This document shows, in pieces, positions 51,216 to 58,676 of a stretch of 64,000 bases of DNA. Under the pieces are notes generated by a model. It was given only the letters and a program-made list of their open reading frames with translations. It did no database searches and was not told the DNA's origin. Position numbers and translations under genes: made by a program. Source of the DNA: Streptomyces sp. RPA4-2. GTDB lineage: Bacteria > Actinomycetota > Actinomycetes > Streptomycetales > Streptomycetaceae. The stretch is from positions 3,224,001 through 3,288,000 of the forward strand of contig NZ_CP050975.2 in the NCBI RefSeq assembly GCF_012273515.2, read 5' to 3'. Each line of letters starts with the position of its first letter. Within the stretch, counting starts at the first letter, position 1.

Positions 51216-54032
51216 ATGGGAGTGCCCGCCGTCGATTCACCGGTCACACTCCGTGGCCGGGGCCAGGAAAAGGCCGCATTGGAGCAGGCGCTGGACATGG
51301 CACGCGCGGGGAGCAGCGCTGTGCTGGTGCTTCGCGGTGAGGCGGGGATCGGGAAGACCGCCTTGTTGGGCTATGCGGCCAGCCGGGCCGATGGGTTCCG
51401 CACCGCCGTCGTCGCGGGCGTCGAGTCGGAGATGGAGCTCCCGTTCGCGAGCCTTCAGCAGTTGTGCGCTCCCCGTCTGGGCCGGCTCGAAGGGCTGCCC
51501 GGACCGCAGCGGGACGCGTTGTCCGTCGCGTTCGGGCTGCGGGAGGGAGAGGCGCCCAACCAGTTCCTGGTGGGCCTGGCCGTGCTCAGTCTGCTGGCCG
51601 GCGCCGCCGAGGACCGGCCACTGGCCTGTCTCGTCGATGACGCGCAGTGGCTCGACGACGGTTCCCGGCAAGTGCTCGCATTCGTCGCCAGGCGATTGCT
51701 GGCCGAACGAGTGGCTTTGATCTTCGCCCTGCGGGATTCCGCCCATGCTCGTGAGCTGGCGGGTCTGCCGGAGATGCTCGTCGTGGGCATGATGGAGCCC
51801 GAGGCGCGAGCCCTGCTGGCATCGGCCGTGCGCGTGCCGTTCGATCCCCTGGTACGGGAGCGGATCGTGGCTGAAGCACGCGGAAACCCGATGGCTCTGC
51901 TGCAGCTGCCGCGCGCGCTCGATCCCGCCGAGCAGGCGGGCGGCTTCGGATTCCCCGGCAAAGGCCCCGTGGTCGGCAGCATCGAGACCGCCCTCCGCCA
52001 GCGCTTCCATACGCTGCCCGATGAGAGTCGACGGCTGTTGACGACTGGCGCGGCCGAGCCGACCGGGGATGCGGACCTCCTGTGGCGCGCGGCCGGCCTG
52101 CAGGGGATACCCGGGGACGCCGCCGCGGCGGCCGAGGCCACCGGTCTGGTCAAATTCGGCGCCGGGGTCCGCTTCCAGCACCCCTTGGTGCGCTCGGCCG
52201 TGTACCGGACGACGTCCGCGCCGGAGCGCAGGGCGGCCCACAAGGCACTGGCGGAAGCCACCGACCCGCACCACGATCCCGATCGCAGGGCCTGGCATCG
52301 CGCTCACGCCGCGGCCCGGCCGGACGAGGACGTCGCCTGTGATCTGGAACGCTCCGCCTGCCGGGCGGAGGGCAGAGGTGGCGCCGCCGCGGCAGCGGCC
52401 TTCCTGCGGCGGGCGGCCGAGCTCACGCCCGACCCCTCGCGCCGCGTCACCCGCGCGCTGGCTGCCGCCCAGGCCGCGATCGACGCCGGCGGGGGCGACC
52501 AGGCCCACAACATGCTGGCGGTGGCCGAGACCGGCCCCCTCGATGACCTTCAGAGCGCCCGCTCGGAGCGGCTGCGGGCCCGGCTGGTGTTCTCCGAAGT
52601 GCGCGGCGGCGACGCGCCCCGGCTCCTGCTCGCCGCCGCGCATCGGCTGGAGCCCCTGGATGCGGCTCTCGCCCGCGACACCCTGCTGGAGGCGGCCGGC
52701 GCGGCAATCTTCGCGGGCCAGTTGAACGAGGGACCGGGATTGCGCGAAGTGGCGGAGGCGGCCCGCGCGGGACCGCCGCCCTCGACGCCGCCGCGGATGG
52801 TCGATGTCCTTCTGGACAGCTTTGCCAGCTGGATCATCGACGGTTACGCGACTGGCGTCGAGGCTCTGAGGCGCGCGCTGGACGTCGTTCTGCAGCAACA
52901 GAGATCCAGCGCGGCGGATGCCGACGGGCGATGGCTGTGGTTGGCGTTCCGGGTGACGCCCGAGGCCCTCGCACCGGAGCTGTGGGACGACGAGGCGTGG
53001 GACGAGTTGGCGGCCGGCGCCGTCGCCGCCGCGCGCGGGACGGGAGCGCTCGCCGTCCTCCCGATGGCACTGAGCTACCAGGCATGCCTCAACGTGCACA
53101 CCGGCCGGTTCGACACCGCGGCGGCCCTGATCGACGAAGGGACGGCCATCTCGGAGGCGATCGGCGGGGCGCCCATGATGTACTCGGAACTCGTGCTCGG
53201 CGCCTGGCGAGGCCGGGAATCCGAGGCGCTGGACGTCATCGAGAAGACCATCGAAGAAGTGCGCGCCCGAGGTGAGGGTCGCGTTCTCAGCCTGGCCGAG
53301 TACGCGACCGCCGTGCTCTACAACGGCCTCGGCCGTTACGAGGACGCGCTCGCGGCGGCGACACGTGCCTGCCGGTTCGAAGACCTGGGATTCTTCGGCT
53401 GGGCACTGGCCGAACTCATCGAGGCAGGCGCCCGCAGCGGGCAGCCGGAGGTCGCCTTTTCCGCGCTGGCCAGGCTCGGCGAACGCACTCGTGCCTGTGG
53501 CACCGAATGGGCCTTGGGCACGGAGGCCTGCTCGCGCGCGCTGCTGAGTGACGACCGGGCCGCCGAGGCGCTCTACCAGGAGGCGATCGAGCGCCTCGAA
53601 CGTTGCCGGGTCACCGTCCACCTGGCCCGCGCCCGGCTGCTGTACGGCGAGTGGCTGCGCCGCCGGAACCGCCGCCATGACAGCCGCACGCAGCTCCGTT
53701 CCGCCTACGAGACGTTCAGCCGGGTCGGCGCCGAAGGATTCGCCGAGCGCGCCCGCAGGGAACTCCTCGCCACCGGGGAGACCGCCCGCAAACGGACCTT
53801 CGGCACCGACTCCGAACTCACCGGCCAGGAAGCCCAGATCGCCGGGCTCGCCAGGGAAGGGCTCACCAACGCCGAGATAGCCGCCGAGCTCTTCATCAGC
53901 TCACGCACGGTGGAATGGCACCTCGGCAACGTCTTCGCCAAGCTCGGGCTCAGCTCCCGCAGGCAACTGCGCTCCGCGCTGCCTCCGCCGAACCAGCGCC
54001 ACGGATGGCAGAACCAGCAGGTGCCGACCTGA
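51216..54032 (+). CDS. Large ATP-binding LuxR-family regulator (LAL)
   Basis: 938 residues. An AAA-type ATPase domain at the N-terminus has Walker A GEAGIGKTALLG (residues 41-52) and Walker B LACLVDDAQWLDDGS (about 135-149). A long helical TPR-like middle follows, and the C-terminal LuxR helix-turn-helix is in ELTGQEAQIAGLAREGLTNAE and SSRTVEWHLGNVFAKLGLSS. Such regulators respond to a small ligand and usually switch on neighbouring operons. The divergent epoxide hydrolase is the obvious target. ATG at 51216 follows GGGAGCGACC. Confidence 0.93.
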   Translation: MGVPAVDSPVTLRGRGQEKAALEQALDMARAGSSAVLVLRGEAGIGKTALLGYAASRADGFRTAVVAGVESEMELPFASLQQLCAPRLGRLEGLPGPQRDALSVAFGLREGEAPNQFLVGLAVLSLLAGAAEDRPLACLVDDAQWLDDGSRQVLAFVARRLLAERVALIFALRDSAHARELAGLPEMLVVGMMEPEARALLASAVRVPFDPLVRERIVAEARGNPMALLQLPRALDPAEQAGGFGFPGKGPVVGSIETALRQRFHTLPDESRRLLTTGAAEPTGDADLLWRAAGLQGIPGDAAAAAEATGLVKFGAGVRFQHPLVRSAVYRTTSAPERRAAHKALAEATDPHHDPDRRAWHRAHAAARPDEDVACDLERSACRAEGRGGAAAAAAFLRRAAELTPDPSRRVTRALAAAQAAIDAGGGDQAHNMLAVAETGPLDDLQSARSERLRARLVFSEVRGGDAPRLLLAAAHRLEPLDAALARDTLLEAAGAAIFAGQLNEGPGLREVAEAARAGPPPSTPPRMVDVLLDSFASWIIDGYATGVEALRRALDVVLQQQRSSAADADGRWLWLAFRVTPEALAPELWDDEAWDELAAGAVAAARGTGALAVLPMALSYQACLNVHTGRFDTAAALIDEGTAISEAIGGAPMMYSELVLGAWRGRESEALDVIEKTIEEVRARGEGRVLSLAEYATAVLYNGLGRYEDALAAATRACRFEDLGFFGWALAELIEAGARSGQPEVAFSALARLGERTRACGTEWALGTEACSRALLSDDRAAEALYQEAIERLERCRVTVHLARARLLYGEWLRRRNRRHDSRTQLRSAYETFSRVGAEGFAERARRELLATGETARKRTFGTDSELTGQEAQIAGLAREGLTNAEIAAELFISSRTVEWHLGNVFAKLGLSSRRQLRSALPPPNQRHGWQNQQVPT

Positions 54033-54065
54033 CGGCAGGGAGCGCGTGCGACCACTCGAAGCGGG

Positions 54066-54168
54066 CGCCGGCGCCACGTTCTCGACCGCCCGAGGCAGCA
54101 GCTTTTCGACCGTCCGAAGCAGCAGCTTCACGCCCGTCGGGCCGATCTGGCTATCTGGATGGGGGGTG
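54066..54168. repeat. Degenerate copy of the 3' end of the radical SAM gene (direct repeat C)
   Basis: GCCGGCGCCACGTTCTCGACC at its start and AGCAGCAGCTTCACGCCCGT then CGGGCCGATCTGG later match 58705-58786 and 57964-58046 in the same orientation. It is enlarged by a tandem 24-bp duplication (CGACCGCCCGAGGCAGCAGC, then CGACCGTCCGAAGCAGCAGC). It lies just after the LuxR-type gene and fits an old attachment or recombination scar. Confidence 0.65.
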
Positions 54169-54336
54169 AACTCCGAGGCTGTTGGCCGACGTTGATGCCG
54201 GCGATGGATGTCAACAGGCCGCGATGTAGCAGGGCCACAGCACAGACGCTCGGAAGGCAGGGGCGGAGGAGTGGGACGGCCTGGCCGCGCAGGTCACTCC
54301 TGCTTCGGGAGGTCGGTCGAATGTTGCCCTTGGGCA

Positions 54337-54663
54337 TCACGTTGCCCAGCTTCCCGCGATCGCCGCGCGGAGGTCTCGGCGATGCCGCCACCATTCGATC
54401 ACCGAGCCTGTCTCGCTGCGCCGGTGAGGCGGTACCGAGAACTTCGGCCAGCTGAACCACGCGATCGTGACGTGCAGCATCAGCAACGGGAACGAGCCCA
54501 GGGTGAAGCAGGCGCCGGCCGACGGGTCCGCCGAGTACCGGTGGGTCGCCGCGTCGGGCGCCCGATCCGAGTCGGTCCAGTGAAGCCAGGCAGCCCGCAC
54601 GGAGAACAGACTCACCGCGACCATGACGCGGAGGACGAAGATCCCGAACCTGATGTCTGCCAC
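54337..54663 (-). CDS. Small hypothetical membrane protein
   Basis: 108 residues from GTG 54663 with GGGGAGGGG ahead. Two hydrophobic helices (FGIFVLRVMVAVSLFSVRAA and FTLGSFPLLMLHVTIAWFSW) flank a soluble loop (HWTDSDRAPDAATHRYSADP), and a basic C-terminus follows. Function unknown. It heads no clear operon, with a 105-bp gap to the next upstream small membrane gene. Confidence 0.6.
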   Translation of the reverse strand: MADIRFGIFVLRVMVAVSLFSVRAAWLHWTDSDRAPDAATHRYSADPSAGACFTLGSFPLLMLHVTIAWFSWPKFSVPPHRRSETGSVIEWWRHRRDLRAAIAGSWAT

Positions 54664-54768
54664 AGCCCCTCCCCGGCGTCAGCACTGACGAGAGGCCCCA
54701 GTCGGTGTCAGCGGCTGGTGTCAGTCGCCGCACGTTGCCTCGACAATCCTCCAGGGCAGGGCCGGAGA

Positions 54769-55137
54769 TCAGTGGTCGAGCGGCGCAGGCTGCGACTGCC
54801 GACGGTGGCTCCTCATCTTGAGGAGCGTCGTGAGGGCTCCGACGAACCCAACACCTAGCGCCAGCCCGGCAACGATCGTTGCCGCACCGTCGTCGACCGA
54901 GCCCACCATCACCGTGAGCGCCCACGTACCGAAAGCGCCCAGGCACCATGCTCGGGCAGCGAGATTGCCCCGCCGGCGCCACTGGTGGAAGAGAAAGCCG
55001 ACGCAGCCCGCGCCGACGTAGAAACCAGCCACGTACCCCCGCTCCTGCCAGCTGTTCAGGCGCAGGGCGAGGGAACCGATCAACAGGATCCCGCCGATCA
55101 CGTAGGAGACGACCTCGAACGTCCGCCTACGACTCAT
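54769..55137 (-). CDS. Small hypothetical membrane protein
   Basis: 122 residues from ATG 55137 (MSRRRTFEVVSYVIGGILLI) with GAGGACG ahead. Four hydrophobic helices are predicted by eye: VVSYVIGGILLIGSLAL, YVAGFYVGAGCVGFLF, CLGAFGTWALTVMVG and AATIVAGLALGVGFVGALTT. The basic tail RSHRRQSQPAPLDH is cytoplasmic. No family recognised. Confidence 0.65.
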   Translation of the reverse strand: MSRRRTFEVVSYVIGGILLIGSLALRLNSWQERGYVAGFYVGAGCVGFLFHQWRRRGNLAARAWCLGAFGTWALTVMVGSVDDGAATIVAGLALGVGFVGALTTLLKMRSHRRQSQPAPLDH

Positions 55138-55446
55138 CGTCACGTCCTCACCCCGGACCACCGCTTCAGCTCCCGGAGCGTAATGGCCACGTCACCAGCT
55201 TGAAAGATCGCGTATGCGGGTTGCGGCCGAGCTGGGAACTTCCTTACCCGGGGTTGAGCGGGACGGTGCCCGCCGGTACCGGCTGTCCCCTGCTGGTTCC
55301 CCTTGCATCGGGCGCGACCGGAGCAGGGCGTAGGCCCAGCCTCGCGTCACCAGGACCGGCGCCGTCCCGATCCCGATCAGGCCTGCTCCGGTCCCCACCT
55401 TGGCGCTTCCAAAGGCAGGGCGGGCCCTTTCCACCCAGGTGGCCGG
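55138..55446. other. Intergenic region without a supported gene
   Basis: About 310 bp between two small membrane protein genes. Short frames only. No repeat or hairpin was noticed. Confidence 0.5.
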
Positions 55447-55713
55447 CTATGAATCGAAGGTGGAGTGGTTGGACTGCTCTCGCGCTGTGGGCGGCTTGCC
55501 CGGCACGGCCTTGATCCAGCGACGTAGCACCAGGCAAGCCAGTACCGGGCCCACCGCAAGGGAGCAAACCCAGAGAAACATGGTGGCTGGAGAGATCGCG
55601 TAGTACTGCACGCGGGCAGGTAGGAACGCCACCAGCCCCAGGCCCACGACGAGAACGATCCACGTAGCGAGAACGACAAGTACGGCCTTGGATACGATCA
55701 CTGCAGTGCGCAT
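55447..55713 (-). CDS. Small hypothetical membrane protein
   Basis: 88 residues from an ATG with GAGGGGGCGGCT ahead. Two hydrophobic helices (VLVVLATWIVLVVGLGLVAF and MFLWVCSLAVGPVLACLVL) and a polar tail (TAREQSNHSTFDS). Function unknown. It is the third of a loose series of small membrane protein genes between 54.3 and 55.7 kb. Confidence 0.6.
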   Translation of the reverse strand: MRTAVIVSKAVLVVLATWIVLVVGLGLVAFLPARVQYYAISPATMFLWVCSLAVGPVLACLVLRRWIKAVPGKPPTAREQSNHSTFDS

Positions 55714-56010
55714 AGCCGCCCCCTCACAGATGGCGATAGCCGGGTCGTTGCGAACAGTTCGCTTCGCTCATGTGGCCTTCGACGGATGAGAGGACTCCCC
55801 GCGCGTGCCAGTTGGGACGGTCAGTCCCCGGTTCGGAAAACGCCGTATGCGGACAGCGGTCGAGCTGCCCGTTCCCTGCCCTGGGCCGGAACGCGATCGG
55901 CGTCACTGTTCCTCCTGAATCCCCGCAGCATCCCGTCGGGCCAGGTACGCAACGGGCTGGCGGACAGTTGACGCAAGCGGTGACCGCGAGGCAACTGCAT
56001 CCCACCCTTC

Positions 56011-56069
56011 TTGAACGCGTTCAAGATGTTGCCAGGATGGACTCTAGCCACACTTTTGAACACGTTCAA
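56011..56069. promoter_or_regulatory. Twin 14-bp palindromes, probable operators
   Basis: TTGAACGCGTTCAA (56011-56024) is a perfect palindrome, and TTGAACACGTTCAA (56056-56069) differs from it in one central base. Their centres are 45 bp apart, about four and a quarter helix turns. This arrangement is expected for cooperative binding of a dimeric repressor. No clear target gene follows. Confidence 0.55.
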
Positions 56070-56194
56070 CCCAAGAGCACGGCGAAGGTCCACGATCTCG
56101 GCAACGGAGTTGGGCACGACTGGTTGTATTGACCCGCAGGGTTGTTGACGCGGCCGATCGGGGGCTTGCCTCCGGGTGCGGTGTGGCAGCGATG

Positions 56195-56222
56195 TCACCG
56201 TGGTTCAAATCCCATACCCACA
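56195..56222 (+). other. tRNA 3'-end-like segment (possible attachment remnant)
   Basis: GATGTCACCGTGGTTCAAAT followed by CCCATACC resembles a T arm and acceptor end (GGTTCAAATCC). The T stem pairs badly and no D or anticodon arm can be drawn, so it is not a working tRNA. Such fragments are often left by elements that integrate into tRNA genes. Confidence 0.3.
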
Positions 56223-56236
56223 CGCACACCCACCGC

Positions 56237-56277
56237 AGGACGGCCCCTGACCAGGTAAATCGGTCAGGGGCCGTCCT
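56237..56277. terminator. 16-bp perfect hairpin
   Basis: AGGACGGCCCCTGACC (56237-56252) pairs with 56262-56277 around a 9-base loop AGGTAAATC. It sits just after the tRNA-like segment, where a tRNA terminator would be. Confidence 0.75.
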
Positions 56278-56516
56278 CGCGTGCGCTGTCGGTGCGTGCC
56301 CGTGGTTCCCCGCTGGTTACCGGTTCATCGGGCACGGCAGGGGCACGGGCACCTTCTGATCCGTATGGGTGTCCATCTGATGCATGGTCGCCTCGACAAA
56401 ACCGTATCCACGACACCCGCATCGGGAGTTCGATCACTCTGCCACTCTGCGCCATGACTCGACGGACCGGGTTCCGGTGGTATGCCGCCCGGGGCCCGCG
56501 GCGGGATGTGGGCGGG

Positions 56517-57629
56517 TCAGCCGGTGCAACCGGCCACGGGAGACGGGCTGCCAACGCAGTTGGTAGGACGGTTTCCCGTGATGGGCGAGTGTTTGTTCAC
56601 CACGATGTCTCCGGTCCCGTTGAACACGCCTCCAGGGGCATTGCCCGCCTTGTTCTTGGTGACGGAGCTGTGGTTGAGGACGAGGTAGGAGCCAGAGTCG
56701 ACGTTGTAGATACCGCCGGCCACCAGAACGGCGGTGTTCCTCTTGATGGTGCTCCGGTTGAAGGTGGCTCTACCGAGCTGTGCGTTGGTGACGCCCCCTC
56801 CGTGGTCGCTGGCGGCGTTGTCGACGATCGTGCTGTCGTCGACGGTCATCCGGAAGTTGTTCCAAAGGCCGCCGCCGTCGCCCGCCGTAACCCTGTTGCC
56901 GGTGATGGAACTGCGGGAGATGGTGATCCTGTTGTCGTTGAACACCCCTCCGCCAAAAAATCTGCTGGCCGTGTTGCCCTCGATCGAGGTGGAAATGACG
57001 GAGGCGGAGCCCTCGGTGGAAAGCCCCCCACCGGAGGCCGCGGCGTTGTTGTTGGCAACCCTGGATCGAAGAAGCCTCAGGGTTCCCAGGTTCTCGATGC
57101 CGCCACCGTTGTTATGGGCGGTGTTCCCTTTCACGAGGACAGATGTCGCGTGGAGCGACCCTCTGTCTTGGACGAGGACGCCCCCACCGTCGTCGGTCAC
57201 TTCACCATTCTCGATCTTGAGATCGCTGAGCGTCGCACGTCCACCGGCTGCGACATCGAGAAGGCGGAAGAGGTTCGCGGTAGTACCGCGCCGGAGAGTG
57301 GCGCCGTTTCCGTCAATCGTGACAGGCACCGCGATGGGAGGTGTCGCGTCCTCACCCGAGAAGGGTGCTGTGAAGTCGTAGACGCAGCCCTTGGCGAGAC
57401 TGAATTTGCCAAAACCACGGGCGTTGGCCCTGGTGATGGCGGCGACAAGGGAACTCGTCTTGCACCGCACATGCTCAGGACTGTGGGCAACCGCGGGAAC
57501 AGCGGTGACAGCGGTAGCGGACGCGGCAATCGCGACGGCACCGGCAAGGGCTCGGAGTGCAGGCAAGGCGGCATCCCTGCTTTCGGATCGACGGGGTCCA
57601 GGCTTACGGCCTGCATGGGCGCGCAACAC
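56517..57629 (-). CDS. Secreted right-handed beta-helix protein
   Basis: About 370 residues. An export signal (ALAGAVAIAASATAVTAVPA) precedes a solenoid of some nine turns with recurrent units such as GGGIENLGTL, SGGGLSTEGS, FGGGVFNDNR, DGGGLWNNFR, HGGGVTNAQL and AGGIYNVDS. Each is followed by a T-I/S-x-x-N-x-A motif (GNTAHN, NNNAAAS, GNTASR). This is the polymorphic outer-membrane-like/pectate-lyase parallel beta-helix pattern. No catalytic residues are evident, so surface adhesion or glycan binding is possible. The start is uncertain: GTG 57629 or TTG 57566 close to the signal. Confidence 0.75.
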   Translation of the reverse strand: MLRAHAGRKPGPRRSESRDAALPALRALAGAVAIAASATAVTAVPAVAHSPEHVRCKTSSLVAAITRANARGFGKFSLAKGCVYDFTAPFSGEDATPPIAVPVTIDGNGATLRRGTTANLFRLLDVAAGGRATLSDLKIENGEVTDDGGGVLVQDRGSLHATSVLVKGNTAHNNGGGIENLGTLRLLRSRVANNNAAASGGGLSTEGSASVISTSIEGNTASRFFGGGVFNDNRITISRSSITGNRVTAGDGGGLWNNFRMTVDDSTIVDNAASDHGGGVTNAQLGRATFNRSTIKRNTAVLVAGGIYNVDSGSYLVLNHSSVTKNKAGNAPGGVFNGTGDIVVNKHSPITGNRPTNCVGSPSPVAGCTG

Positions 57630-58131
57630 AAATGCGCGACAGCGTTGAGAATGTGCTTTACCGATTTCCGGCACATGGAGCCACGCAGGCTGCTCCCTCG
57701 TTCGGTCGGCGAGGACAACCCGAAGAGACCTGCTACCTGTCGCCGGGTTGCAGCGGCCGACAGGCGAATCCTCAGCTCCACAGCGGCGGTGCTCGACCAA
57801 CCGCACACCCCCATTGCCCATCCCCAACCCCATGACGGACCGTCACAACGACGAACCTGCACACCAGCGACAGGCGCCCTCTCCGAGGGAGCGCCGGGGC
57901 GTGAGGCAGAGCCCCACATCGCTCTGGCATCTACCGGTTCATTGCCCGCTGTCGCTGCGCGGCGCCGGCGCCGCGTTCCTGACCGTCAGCGGCAGCAGCT
58001 TCTTGCCCGTCGGGCCGATCTGGATGTGGGTGTCCGTCTGAGGGCAGATCACGCATCACTCCGCATAGCGATCCACGTGTGACTCGACGAAACGGGTAGA
58101 GAGTCGGGCGGTCACACTGTTAGATGCGGGC
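57630..58131. other. Non-coding region with a copy of the radical SAM gene end
   Basis: 500 bp. The first half is upstream sequence of the beta-helix gene. The second half holds the direct repeat at 57964-58046. No gene is supported. Confidence 0.5.
57964..58046. repeat. Near-perfect copy of the 3' end of the radical SAM gene (direct repeat B)
   Basis: From GCCGGCGCCGCGTTC through ATGTGGGTGTCC it matches 58705-58781 with about 3 differences in 77 bp and in the same orientation. On the minus strand it would encode DTHIQIGPTGKKLLPLTV, the C-terminus of the radical SAM protein. The upstream part of that gene is absent. The two copies are 741 bp apart. Confidence 0.85.
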
Positions 58132-58269
58132 GTGCCGAAGAACGATGATTACAAGCGAACCAGTACTCAATTGACCGTCTGGGGCTGCCTTGCCGGGTTG
58201 GCCGTGGCCCTGGCCATTCCGGTGTACATGCTGGTGACTGTCCTCCTCCTTGGGGTGCCAACCCCGTGA
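58132..58269 (+). CDS. 45-residue small membrane protein
   Basis: GTG at 58132 begins MPKNDDYKRTSTQLTVWGCL and continues with one long hydrophobic helix (AGLAVALAIPVYMLVTVLLL) to the stop at 58269. The ribosome-binding site is weak. It lies within the 0.7 kb between repeat B and the genuine radical SAM gene end, so it may have arrived with that insertion. Confidence 0.4.
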   Translation: MPKNDDYKRTSTQLTVWGCLAGLAVALAIPVYMLVTVLLLGVPTP

Positions 58270-58423
58270 CCCGCCACATCGACCTGTAGTCGACGACGGC
58301 GACGGGTCGACTGGGAGACTCTGGGTTGGAGCTGCCACGAGGCGAGTGATCATGGCCCCTACCAGGTACGTAGGGCACATCCCAGCACCAGGCCCACGGG
58401 CTCACTCGCCGACGAACGCCGAG

Positions 58424-58454
58424 GAGCCCCCTTCACGGTCAGGAAAGGGGGCTC
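58424..58454. terminator. 10-bp hairpin terminator
   Basis: GAGCCCCCTT (58424-58433) pairs with AAGGGGGCTC (58445-58454). It lies downstream of both the small plus-strand gene and the minus-strand gene ending at 58490. Confidence 0.6.
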
Positions 58455-58489
58455 GCGGCTATGCATCCACGCGCAGGCCGATACGGGCC

Positions 58490-58675
58490 TCAGACCCACT
58501 CGGCTTCGGAAACAATGTGCGACAAAGCCTCACGGCCCGGCAACGGCGTCCGAGAAGGTGTCGACGGTGTCGACGGACGAGGGACCGAGGCACCGGCCGC
58601 AGCCAACGCCGCCGCCACCTCGTCCTCGCCCACCCCCGCCAGAGCCTGAATCACCCGATCGAGCGCCCCGCTCAC
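58490..58675 (-). CDS. 61-residue hypothetical protein just after the radical SAM gene
   Basis: GTG at 58675 follows the radical SAM stop by one base, suggesting coupling. MSGALDRVIQALAGVGEDEV then AAALAAAGA looks helical, a Ser/Thr/Pro linker follows, and the end is GREALSHIVSEAEWV. No family recognised. It may be a real short gene or a remnant of an insertion; the close spacing is the main argument in favour. Confidence 0.35.
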   Translation of the reverse strand: MSGALDRVIQALAGVGEDEVAAALAAAGASVPRPSTPSTPSRTPLPGREALSHIVSEAEWV

Positions 58676-58676
58676 C

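Larger units (their letters stand above)
55714..56516. other. 800-bp non-coding stretch with palindromes, a tRNA-like end and a terminator hairpin
   Basis: No gene is convincing here. Contents in order: two TTGAAC-type palindromes (56011-56069), a segment like the 3' end of a tRNA (about 56195-56222), a strong hairpin (56237-56277), and a weak likeness (56360-56380) to the 3' end of the radical SAM gene. Confidence 0.6.

Noticed and set aside
55821..56198. Minus-strand 125-codon frame across the twin palindromes
   Set aside because: No good start signal, no recognisable motif, and it runs through a likely regulatory palindrome pair.
56195..56222. Functional tRNA gene
   Set aside because: Only a T-arm-like and acceptor-like 3' part is visible; the T stem mispairs and no anticodon arm exists upstream.
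41486..58676. Biosynthetic gene cluster or prophage
   Set aside because: No PKS, NRPS, terpene, capsid, terminase or integrase genes are present; the contents are unrelated single genes and small units.
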